Shown here piece after piece: positions 38,201 through 50,200 of a stretch of 64,000 bases of DNA (the stretch's first letter is position 1; each line of letters opens with the position of its first letter). The position numbers and the translations under genes are program-made. The notes under the pieces are model-generated. The model had not been told where the DNA came from, did no database searches, and saw nothing but the letters and a program-made list of their open reading frames with translations. This DNA is from Diadema setosum (lineage: Eukaryota; Echinodermata; Echinoidea; Diadematoida; Diadematidae). Location of the stretch: positions 23,795,111 to 23,859,110 of the forward strand of contig CM067059.1 in NCBI GenBank assembly GCA_033980235.1. Direction: 5' to 3'.

Positions 38201-41200
38201 AGTGAAACATGCATTGTTCCTTCACAATAACACGCAAACTTGGAAAAAGTGCAATTTGTTATTGTTGTCCTTAAAGTCCTTGTGCTCAGTCATGCATGGC
38301 AATTGTCAACATAATTAGGTATCAATGGAAAGAGGAAGAGTTCCTCTTTCCTACCAATCAACATTGTGCTCTTCATAACTGACAATTAAGAAATGGCAGC
38401 CCTCCAAAGTTGGATTACCTTTTTTTTTGATACGCTCTGTATAAGTGCATACTTTCTAGTATTGGGGCATATACATGAATCATTAGGAGACACTGAATAT
38501 GTCTATCACAATGGCTACTGCGTCAGACCTGTCTTCAATGCTCATCTGTCTGTAATGACCATATTTCCCATGGGTGGTCATTGTAGACAGGATTGATGGT
38601 TTTCAGTGCAGAAGTAATATTGAATGGAAATCTGTACAGGAGCAGTTGTTGGTGAGAGGGTGTGTACTGCTTAACCGCAATGTAGGGATCATCAATTTAA
38701 GCTGAAATTTTGCAGACTTTGTTGGCACATTCTAATTATGATGAATGCTAACTTTCAAAGCAGTGGCATCATCCTTTCAAAAGTTTATTGGAGTTGAAAG
38801 TGAAGAGTGTGTAAAGGGTTTATAAGAAATATATGGGGGTGCTTCAGACATACCGAGTCACACTATTCTACAAAAAAGTAATCAAGAAAAACTGCAAAAA
38901 ATACAGTTTTCCATATGTCTTATGATCCCAAACTCAAAATCATGTAGAAGAAGAATTGCTCTTTCAGAAAATATTGAAAAATAAAATTTGACTAGGTTGA
39001 CCCATTTCACCTATTTGGAGTCCTCACATAAAATTGGGGCATGCAACTTTTAGTTGGTTTTGTGATGCGTGCTCACATATTGACCATAAAATTTGATCCT
39101 CTTCTCTGTCATCCTCTGTAGACCAATGATGCTCTTGTTGCCCCACTACTGAGGCTGAAAGACAACAACTGCCATCTAGAGGAGAGTGAGCGGGTCTTGA
39201 AGATATACCAGAAGTACAGCGAACTCATCATCTTGTACGAAAAGAAGGGAATGCATAAAAAAGGTTTGCCTCTCACATTCAGTTTGCATAGTTTTTAAAT
39301 AAATTAATGAATATTTAGCCACAGAGATGATTACTGTTACCCCTGAGAGTGAACTAACGAAAACTATTGCAACTGATTGACAAATTGCCCTACATCGACG
39401 TAAATAAGCACTGAATTGATCAGTGTTTAGTAGTAGCCATAATAAAAAAATCATGGGCGTACATACTCGAGCAGGATTCGAACCTACGACCTCCTGATCA
39501 CCGGACAGGCGTCATCTCCACTAGACCACCGAGCTTTCGCCCGACAGCAAGTGTTGGTTCTAATCCTTATAGCATGCAGCGGGTACTGCTTTTCATGAAT
39601 TTGAATAACGAAAACTAGTCAAAATCCTGCAACTATTTTCTGTCAGCAAGTGTATGCATTAGTGTGTTTCTTTGTAATTTGTTCGTTAATTGCACCACAA
39701 ACAGTTACGCATAATCTGAAATGGAGTAGATTTAGCTTCATGACGTACGGTTATTTTGTCATGCTGTTTTTGGTTTTTTTTTTTAATTTTCATTGGTTTT
39801 TTTTAACCCGTTGAAGACTAGTCGTGAGTATACTCGATGTCTATAGGAAACGTGACTGTGTTTTAGCAAAATCAGCTTGTCCTCAGTGGGTTAAGGTTTG
39901 TTTTAAGTGCATATACTGTAAAACATGATATATTCGCGGCACGAAATTTTCGCGAATTGGAGCCGACGGCCTTTTTCGCGGCAAGAACTTTTCACGAATT
40001 GCCACTTGCTTTCAATGCATATAATGTAGATAAGAAATTTCGCGTGCATTTTAATTTCGCTAATCTTGGCACTCGCGAAATTAAAATGCACGCGAACATT
40101 TCTCGTTTTACAGTATGTCAGGAAATTGTGTGAACAGTTCTTCAGGACATTTTAACATAAAAAGAGCATGTTATGAAAATACCACAATTCACAACAATAT
40201 TTTTGTTTTACATTGGATGTTCAGTGCATACCCAAACTGGATTTTATAGTGTTGCGTATGATGTAATCATTTTGCTTCAGGTTACCAGTAGCTCCTTCAA
40301 GTTGCATACAGCCTTTTCTCCTTGTTATCTTTTGTTTTAGCCCTAGACCTCCTGTTGAGGCAGTCCCAAAAGGTGAGCAGCCCCCTGAAGGGCCATGAGA
40401 GGACGGTGGCCTACCTCCAGAGGCTAGGAGCCGATCACTTTGAGCTGATCTGCGAGTACGCCCAGTGGGTGCTCAAGTCTCACCCAGAGGACGGACTGAA
40501 AGTGAGTAGTGGACGCTGCTGGTCTTATCATGTTATCCCATGCCATCAGCTGTAAATATGGAATACATTTGCTGTGTGACAATGTTCATAGATTTCACAT
40601 GTTGTGATTCTAGCATGAAAACATTTGCATGCAAATGTTTTGTGTTTCTGTTGTTGTGTGTGTTAATCAGTCTATGTAGAAGCTTTTGTCGTGATGTTAC
40701 ACCTTTTTCAAAGCTGTTTTTTAGTAAAATTCAAATTCTGACAGCCTTTTGTCAACCCTTAAATTCTCATATCCTTCCACTCTCAAAGCTTTGGAACTGT
40801 ATCATTCATGGTAAGCCCTTTTGTGTTAAAGAGATAGTATAGAAATGGTTGAGATGAGGATTCAGCTTGTAACTTTTTATGAGATACTTAAAAATCACTT
40901 TATGAAATGTTAAAGAGCATACAATTCTAGAGGAATTCAATGTTTATTTAATGAAAATTGGTTTTGAAATGACTGGGATATCTAAAAACAAAGTATAAAC
41001 AAAGCCATCCTAATGAAAGGTGGGTCCCATCTGAACCCTAAAAAGACTGGGCTATTTTGGTAGCTTGAAAGACTGGGGGGGGGGGGGGGGGGGGGGGCCT
41101 AAAAGGCCCCCCCTCTTAAGATCTCGGCCGTGGATTGCACGATCGCCGCGGAAATTTGCACAATGGTAGTGTGCGATGTAATCTACAAGATTGTATATCT

Positions 41201-44200
41201 AAATTTTCCAAAATAGTCTTCTTTTATTTTATTTTGATTAATTATGCTAATTTATGCAGGAAATCAGACTCTTTGATCTAAATCAGTAAATAAAGCTCCA
41301 TAAGTGCTCATTTTTGGTCTAATTATTCTTTGTGGCATTCTTAGCAAATGTACTTGAAAAAAAATTCGGTATCAAAATTAATTTCTTATTTATTTTATTG
41401 TTTTATGAATTTCTTATGTATTTCTTTGTTTTTTCAACCTTTTGTTTTTGTTGTTTTTTAACAAAATTTGTGGCAGACACTTTTTTGAAGCATAATACTC
41501 CTTAAACAAATTAATTTTAACCATTGAGAGTAAAAATAAGCATATTTATATAAACCATGTGAAAAAACTCAATTTGCATTGACTTTGTACACAAAATCAC
41601 ATTTTTGAGCCATTTTTGGCCTCACATGCTTGTACAAAAAATTATGTAACTTCAGAACCGTACCCCCGGGCGTCACAAATTTGGTGTCAAAATGTGCGGG
41701 AAACTCAAAAGGAAAAAGTAATAGAGCATCGCGGCGAGAGCATTGCGTGTTGCAGAGTAATCGCGGGAAATGTCGAGGGGGGGCCTTTTAGGCCCCCCCC
41801 CCCCCCAGTCTTTTTAGGGTTAAACACAATTTTTCATCAAATAACTTTTAATTCCTCTTAGAACTATATGCTCTTTCCTATTTCATAAGAGGTTTCTCAT
41901 CATTTAAAAAAAAATATTATAATCAGAAACCGTTGGAAACCTGAAGCCCCATCTCAACCGAAACCATACCAACCCTTTAACCTTTCAATTCTTACAGCCA
42001 TTTTTGTTAAACATTCAAGTGTGGACTCATTTGCACACATGCACAGCTAGTCATCTCTGGCTAAGTGCATGAAGCAAGTGCTGATCTAATTTGCTACAAG
42101 TACATGATAGCATGTTTGCAGTGTCTGTCGCCAGTGATCGCTATGATTATTTGATATCCAATGTGCTGCCAGTAATAATTGATGGACGGCTCTTGAACAA
42201 TGAGATTACAGAATTTTCTCAGCCCATTCTGTAATGAGCACCAAACCTTATCCACTGCTCACCTTTTAGCCTTTTTCGACCAAGTGCTTGACCCCGAATC
42301 CCGCATTATTTCCCATCGGCAGATTTTCACAGAAGACATCCCAGAAGTCGAGGGCCTGCCCCGGGAGCGGGTCCTGGACTACCTAATGTGCACGGCCAAG
42401 GACCTTGCCGTGCCGTACCTCGAGCACGTCATCATGAACTGTACCGACGAGACGCCAGAGTTCCACAACCGGCTGGTCAACCTCTACAAGGACCGGATAC
42501 AGCTCCTGATGGAGGACTACAAGCATACCCTTCCTGAAGGTAGGCTATTCTACGTCTGTCTTGAATAAAAGGAAACCAAAACCCAGGTATAAATGTGGAT
42601 TGAGTGAAAGCAGCAATAGTAGTAGAACGCATCAGCGAAAGTTTGAGGAAAATTGGGCAATTGGTTCTAAAGTTATGAAGTTTTCAAGTTGCAGTGCTGT
42701 CATCACTGGATAAGAGGACTACTACAGTTCATGACATATGTCATGTATGGACATCAATATGAAGAAAATATAAGGTGATTTCCAGTAAATGTCATTTTTC
42801 ATAAAAAGGACAAAGTGCATTGTCTTGTTAATGAAATTTGTGATGGGTAATGTTATTCATATTTGGGTTTTGGTTTCCTTTAAGAGGGAGGTAATATAAT
42901 TCGTCAGCTGAGAACCAGAAGGGTGCTGTCGGGTTCTAAGATTTTTATGTGTAAGTAAAAAGGAACAATCAATTTTCATGCAATATAAAGGTCATTTAAT
43001 CAAAAGTGGGTAAATTTATAAGTATTGTTCCAAATACAAATTTGGAACAAATTCATATTTGCAGTTCCTATTTTTAACATTTTACCGAAAATGAAAATAG
43101 TTTAGAATTGGCACAGTAATGTAGAGGAGATTACGCTCTACAATATGACACCAGTAATTCAATACCCCCCAAAATTGCGATGACAGTCTTCTGATTCCCA
43201 GCCGAAAGTATGCACTCTAATCTGTTTTTTGCAGTCTCTGTCTCCCACTATCATTTATGGTCAATACAAACTGTCCAAGAGAGAAATAATGTTTGAACTG
43301 TATTACTACTATTGGCAATTTGTTTCTTCTGCTGCCCACCCCCTCCCCCTTTTAGTTGTCACTATACACATGGTAAGCTGTACATGCAAAGAGAGAGAGA
43401 GAGAGAGAGAGCCAGGGAGACAGACATACTACAGAGAAGCACCTATCTACAGTCTTTTGCACGGGACAATCATTCTTTGATTCACACTTCAGGTGTGATT
43501 GCTGGTGTCTTTGTACCTTCAGTATTTAAGCAGGATGTGCCCTGCCTATTCAAACAGGATGCACACACATTAAAGATAATAAAAAGTTTTGGTACGTCAA
43601 AAGCTTCCCTGAATTTCCTTGTCTTGGTTTGTGTTTCAGGTTAAAGTACGTTGTCTGTGAGAATTACTCGCCCCAAAGTGCTCTTATGTCCTAGTAATCA
43701 TGCAATAATGGTTTCGTACCAGAGCCGACGCTGTACAGCGTCGATAAATATTGTACGAAACCACTGACTGCGACCAGCAGCGTGCAGCCCATTGTACGCA
43801 TAGCTAACTGCGACCAGCAGCCCCATACGCATAGCGTAATGGGGCTTCGCATTGTAGCATTCGGGATCGTGACAGAATTAGTATCGCGGGTAAATGTCAA
43901 CTTAAAATCCAAAAATTTCTTCGATTTGAAGACTTACCAATTAAGTTGAAGTATTGAAAACAGGCTTCGAACAACGTTTGGTTCTGCCAATAGTCCCTTT
44001 CTGTTCGAATTGATGACTGAATGTGACTCGGTCGAAAGGACCTTGGGAGAGCTACATACACTGGATACCATGGCCAGCGCATGCGCACACAAACATCTTA
44101 TCCGTTCATGGATTTGAAATTTGTGTGCATGCGATGTGTTCGCATGCACTGGCTGTAGTATTCAGTGTATTGTATGTAGCTCTCCTGAGGTCCTGTCGAC

Positions 44201-47200
44201 CGAGTCACATTCAGTCATTAATTCGAACAGAAAGGGGCTATAGGCAGATTCAAACGTTGCCCGAAGCCTGTTTTCAATACTTCAACTTAATTGGTAAGTC
44301 TTCAAATTGAAGAATTTATGGGATCTTAAGTTGACATTTACCCTGCGATACTAAATCTGTCATGATCCTGAATGCTGCAATGCGAAGCCCGATTACGCTA
44401 TGCGTATGGGACTACTGGTCGCTATGCGTATGGGGCTGCTGGTCGCAGTTAATTGCATGATTACTACGACATGAGAGCACTTTGGGGCGAGTAAGTCTCA
44501 CAGTGTTAGTTATATGAAAGGTACTTTAACCTGAAACACAAACTAAGACAAGGAAATTCAAGGACACTTTTGAGGTACCAAAACTTTTTATTATCTTTAA
44601 GTTCTTTTCCTGCATGTATCACAAGAGCATTGTGTAGTAGGATCAACGAAAAAAAACCCCAACAACTCAAACCTCAGCCTTCACCCCTCTGAATGATATC
44701 TTTCTTTCATTTATCCTATGCTTTGTCCGCCTTGGACTACTTAACATAACAATGTCGGAATCTCGGAGCATGGGTATTTGTTCCATGTTCATCGAGTCAC
44801 TGCCGGCAACCAGGGACAGCCTGGTGGTAGTGTCGCTGCCCGGAAAGCAGTAGATGACAGGTTCGAGTCCCACTGGTTCCTTTTTTCCGACCTGTTTGTT
44901 AATTTACAGATCAGCAGTTGCGATCGTAACAAATTTTCATTTGTAGAGGGAGACAAACTGAAGAAACTCAAACCTGAGCCTTCACCCTCTGAATGATATC
45001 TTTCTTTCAACTTGTATTATTGCCGACAAGACACTTTTCTCACAGATGTAATCAGAGTTTCTCGTCCAATTGGACGATCTCATTGATCACTCTCCAATTT
45101 CTATGTGTAGTGAAGCATCACAAAACTTATAACCCATATCCGCCTGTTGTGTAGTACAGTTTTATGAGCTCGGTGCAGGATGCTATTTCATGCATGTTCA
45201 CTCAGCTGTGCTCTCTCAACTTCAAATTGATGTCACTCACACTTACGGGCAGAAGAAGTATGGAAAACTCTGTATCAGTGCAAAGAGAAAATAATGCTAT
45301 TTATTGTAATATAGTAATATGAACATGATATAAATATTTACATATGAAGTTTGCATTGATGAATAATCATATCACGTACTCAGAAGAAACCATTTATGAA
45401 AATAGGATTAGTCTTCATATGGAAAGGCCATCATCACTTTTTATATATCCGTTATGTAAGCTTTCCAGTAGTACATGTACATAACTGATAAGGTGTAATG
45501 CTTAGAAATGTAAAGAAATGTTGAATGGAAACTAATTGGTAGTGTGGTCTAAATCATAGACCTACGTGTATGGGTGGGACTACAGTACAGTGCGCATTCA
45601 TACGGCATTGCTGAATCTCACATGTAGACCTCCTCTGTTAGCTGTAAACTTCAAAAGTAAATGCCCAAATCCAATTGATAGAGAAAGGAAGCTAGGTAAG
45701 GGACTGTGGGATGGTGGGTCAGTTCACAGGTTATGAAAAGATCTAGAATGATGTCATTATGCAAGTTATTTCTGCTATGGATTATCCAGTCGGTCAGTGA
45801 GAGCAGCATTCGCATGAAGTATGGAATATCAGTGGGTTAAGCACTGATTCAGCCATAAGGTTGTCCTGTGTAAAGCTTACTACATATACCTGGGGGGCAT
45901 TTCATGAAGGAACTTGTCGGATAAAATATCTGACAAGTCAATTATATCCGACAAGTTTTGAGAAATTCTTTAGTCTGATTGGCTGATTTCTCTGAACTTG
46001 TCGGATATAATTGACTTGTCGGACATTTTATCCGACAAGTTCCTTCATGAAATGCCCCCCTGGGCTTGATTATACATTTATATATACAGTATTTTTGCTT
46101 GCTACATATAACATTATGTAGTGGTTTCATTCAACGAAATACAACACACATCGACATGAAATTCAATTTACTTGGCCAAGCGTGAAAATGTACACTTTTA
46201 GAGCATCTCACAAGGTGTATTATATCTCAAAGAAAGGATTGTATCAGCTGCTTTCTGAGAAGTTTTCTGCAAGGGTTTGAATCCTCACCTTTTCCTCGTG
46301 TGTGAATCTGTACACAGGTCAGTCCTTTGTGCGAGCGGGATCCGAGCCAGGAGAACTTGGGGACATCAGGAGGAAGCTGCTGTTCTTCCTGGAGACGTCT
46401 CAGCACTATCGGCCAGAGAGACTGCTGACCAGGTTTCCCTTTGACAGTAAGTCCAATGCTCACCACAACATCATGCAAAAAGGAGATTTGCTGTAGAGCA
46501 GAGCTGGAATGATAGTGGTGTATGTGAGTGAATCGTGCCCCTGCATGAAAGATGAGGAATGGTCGGTGGTAAAATATATTTGGTTTAGCATGGAGTATAT
46601 CAAACCATACCCATTTAGGATCAAAATATTAAGACATATTGATTACATTGCGTATCAAAACAAAATATGTAGTTTCGATGAATCAGAAATGTCCCTTCAA
46701 CTGACATAACTGACCTCTTAAACAGCCAAGAATATTAATAGCATTTTTATTTCTGCATAATTCTGCAGTTTCTCTTTCTGGTGGATTTCAGAGGTGATCT
46801 ATCACTTGGTCTACTCCCACTTTGTCTAATAGCCATTTAGTCTCAGCCCACATGGTCTAATCCCGTTTCGTCTACAATCAGTTCATCTAATGACCATTTA
46901 GTCCAGTTGCCACTTATCCTCATTTACCAGTTGGTCTACTTCCAGATGGGCTATGCCCATTTCGTCTAATACCCACACTTTATTAGACAAAATGGAAAAA
47001 ATCCAAGGAGTAAAATTGCAATTAGGCCATCTGGTCATAAAACGAAATGATAATTAGCCAAACTGGACATCAGACCAAGTGAGGATTAGACCAAACAGGC
47101 ATTGATGGTAGACCAATTGAGTTTAGCCATAGTTTTGTTAGACGAACTGGGAAGTAGACCATCTTATATTAGACCAAGTGGCAATAAACCGATTTCAGAC

Positions 47201-50200
47201 AACTGGTGCTACATTTGGAAAGGGTGGATGTGTTGATTCAAAATCAACCTAAGCACTGCAAGGCATCTCCAAAATGCTCTGTAATTCCATGGTAGTACTA
47301 TCCTTTCATTGATGTCACATGTTGGTTTGCCTTGTTCTGTCAGGTTTCTTTGAAGAGAGGGCGCTATTACTCGGCAGGCTCGGCAGACACGAGCAAGCAC
47401 TGGCAGTGTATGCACACATCCTGAAGGACACCAGGCAGGCCGAGGAGTACTGCAGACGGACAGCCATGATGGAGAAGGAAGGGACGAATGATGTGAGTTC
47501 TCAACCACTGAGCTCTATAAGACTCATCTGGATATCTCATTGGCCCATTCACACTGTACCGAATGTCCCAAAAAAAATTACAATGGGACCTTCCACGATG
47601 ATAACTTTTCAGGGTATGAAACTATAACTCATTGCCCACATCATACAGAAAACCCCATTCGATTTGCTTCAGTGGTCAAAGAGAAATGAGGAATTTTGTA
47701 GAGCATGTCGGGAATCTCTTCCCTCCAAGTGCTAAACTTGGAAGAATCAGACTCGTGACATACTCTACAACAATCCACATTTCTCTGTGACCCCTTTAAC
47801 CAAATTGAATGGGGTTTTCTGCAAAATAGAGCTAAGATGTTATGTTTTAAGACCCTCAAGTAGCATTTCGACAGTTTAATCACATTGGTTAATCACATTG
47901 GTTGTTATCAATGCGAAAATCTGATTGTAATGTTGTAATTATCCTATGAGATATCCAGATAGTTCCTATAGACATCAGTGTTCTCGACCCATGTCTCACA
48001 TCAACCCATACAGTTCCTCTGGAAATCTTCCTGCAAAAATTACCTCTTGTCATTAAACTAGCAACTCTGAATTTTATTGCATAGCTTACATTGGAGGACA
48101 ATTGGAATTTCATTAATTGTGCTCAAAGTCAGGAAGAAAGTTTACAAAACTTCGCCACTTCCCAATTTTGGGATAGAAACAAGCACTCCATTCTACTTAA
48201 CGGGACATTCCAGACAATTTTCATAATTTCACATCATGTAGTACATAAATCGACAACTCCATGTATAGATTTGTGGAATTTATTGTGGTTCTTGAGCAGA
48301 GAAACGATACTTTGAAAAACCTTAAACAAATTACACTGAACAAGGATGATGACATAGGAGGTTCACATATTTCAGAAATGTAGCAGTGTAATTCCATTAC
48401 AATACCGCTTGCTTGCGAGTTCACCTGTGAATAATCTATGCATGCCTTCTTCTTTTGTTCTGCTTCCTTGAGCCCCAACTCATGCATTCTTATGGTGACT
48501 CTGCCATGTCATCATCCTTATTCATTGCAATTTGTTCTAAATTTTGAAAATATTTTTATTCTTCGTCCCAATTATCACAAATTTTGAAACTCTGTCCTCA
48601 GTATAACTAATTTATAGTTGTTCAAATGTAAAAATCTGAAAATCATCCGGAGGTCTCCTTTAAATGTGTTACCAATTTAAGAATGGGTTAATGATTTAGC
48701 TGCAAGGAGGGATTTGATGTTTCCATAGCTGAAACATTATTGATGATAATATAAGAGTGAAAATGGAGTTCAAATAGAAAGCAGTTTTATAGTTTACCAA
48801 TGAAACGCTGGCAATGAATAATAGAATTTGTCATGACAACATACAGCATTATTACAAATGAATTGTGGTTTCAAAGACTCACTGGGGAAATACCATGGTT
48901 TGATTTTCTTCTTTGTGCCTTACCTATAAAGAATTTATACTTCCGTGTAAGGGACACTTGCATCTCAATGATGTAAGATTGTAAGAACATCGTCAAAAGT
49001 CCTGTTTCCATTCATACATACATGCACAAGGCAAATTATGGTCCTTACAACAGCCACTTGCCATTGATTAAAAAACAGTGGAACAGGCAAGTGGCTGGCT
49101 TCAGTACTGTGGTATGTTGAGGTTTGTATAAAATCTGCCTGGAGACTGGCTGTTAGGCCTCTTATTGGAGTTGACAGGGATTAAAATCAAAGCTAAGCAC
49201 ATTGAATAGAGGTGTTAGACATGGGATAACTACAGCTCTTGACAAGTCAGCTGTTAAATCTACTTGTGTGTGTATATGACAACCCCTGAGGGTTTTTTGT
49301 GCTCTTGATAGGCTTCTGGTATCAAGGGAACTTACCATTGTAGCATGACAGAATCAACCAGGTGTGATAGTGCATGCTCAAAAAGACTGCCCTAATGCAC
49401 ACTATGGTCGTGAGTCATACCCATGAAATTTGAAGAGAGCAATACAATTTTGACAAATTGATTTGTTGCTGTTCAAAAAGCCCATAGCGATTGATTGTTT
49501 ATGCAGCGTCTTTTGATGAGGATATTAAACTGCAGTAAACTACTTTGTATTAAAACATAAGGCTACATGCAGTCGTTAGCATAACTTGATTTGAAACTAT
49601 TGTAATGTTGGACACCATTAGAACATCAGGAATTACTTAATGATACCCTGTAATAACCCATTTTTTTCTACTGGTCAGACAGACAGGTCGAACCAGTAGG
49701 TACCAAGTTTTTCCATGTTTTACTGGTCCATTCCTGGAAAAACTTACTGGTCCGACAGTGATTTTTACTGGTCAGGGACTGTCGGACCTGTGCCAGTGTG
49801 CAGCGTTGCTTTATTTTTGAACACCGTGATATCAGGATCTCACAACAACAAAAATATAAAAAGGCTTTCTTTTCAACCCACAGGTAATGGTTTCATATTA
49901 ATTATTTCCAATATGATGTGGCTCACTGTATTGAATGAGGGTTTATACATGTATGATATCAACTAAGTTGTTATGTGCAAATTGAGACTTTGCTTGATAT
50001 TTCTCATAATCACATGCATTCTTTTTCCCAAAGTGCACTTGTTCCTTTTGAGCCGTAGCATTGATTAAACAGCAGCATCTGATCAATGAAAAGTGATTTT
50101 GGTGTAATCTAGTTTTTTTTTTTCTCACTTTCATTGTTTCTTGGAAATGATTCTGCAGGTGTACCTCTGCCTGTTTCAAACATACATCCGTCCACCAGAC

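Larger units (their letters stand above)
35591..38444. mobile_element. Giant foldback element carrying nested insertions
   Basis: Left edge TTTATACAGAGCATAGCAAA; right edge TTTTTTGATACGCTCTGTATAA. Matching arms include GGAGGGCTGCTATTTCTTAA (left) with TTAAGAAATGGCAGCCCTCC (right), and CACTGCATGGATGAGATCTG with its complement near 38190. The left arm is split by a poly-G/C element (35771-36542) and the loop holds a family A foldback (36887-38057) that itself carries a GC-rich element. No transposase frame. GTTTGTGTTTAGG-type tandem units occur at 36671-36714. Confidence 0.85.
35070..39121 (+). other. VPS39 intron 12
   Basis: Dominated by a 2.85-kb giant inverted repeat (35591-38444) with three further elements inside. 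The flanks (35070-35590, 38445-39121) hold no recognised feature. Confidence 0.7.
39264..40340 (+). other. VPS39 intron 13
   Basis: Contains a tRNA-derived SINE on the minus strand (39455-39545), a family E ultrashort element (39803-39894) and a family C hairpin (39914-40115) 19 bases apart. Confidence 0.7.
40502..42322 (+). other. VPS39 intron 14
   Basis: Most of it is a family M TTAA element (40826-41980) carrying a poly-G/C element (41032-41823). No exon seen. Confidence 0.7.
42540..46317 (+). other. VPS39 intron 15
   Basis: Contains a short TIR element (42568-42882), a GA microsatellite (43391-43411), a 1-kb foldback (43570-44600), a tRNA-derived SINE between long direct repeats (44665-45009) and a small palindrome (45890-46063). 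Confidence 0.7.
47493..50158 (+). other. VPS39 intron 17
   Basis: Contains a foldback (47513-47972), a family B element (48197-48663) and a short repeat with TACTGGTC phrases (49671-49815). The 48664-49670 interval shows nothing recognisable. Confidence 0.6.

Noticed and set aside
39455..39545. Functional tRNA gene on the minus strand
   Set aside because: A- and B-boxes are present, but the acceptor stem is imperfect and the anticodon loop lacks U33. A SINE is more likely.
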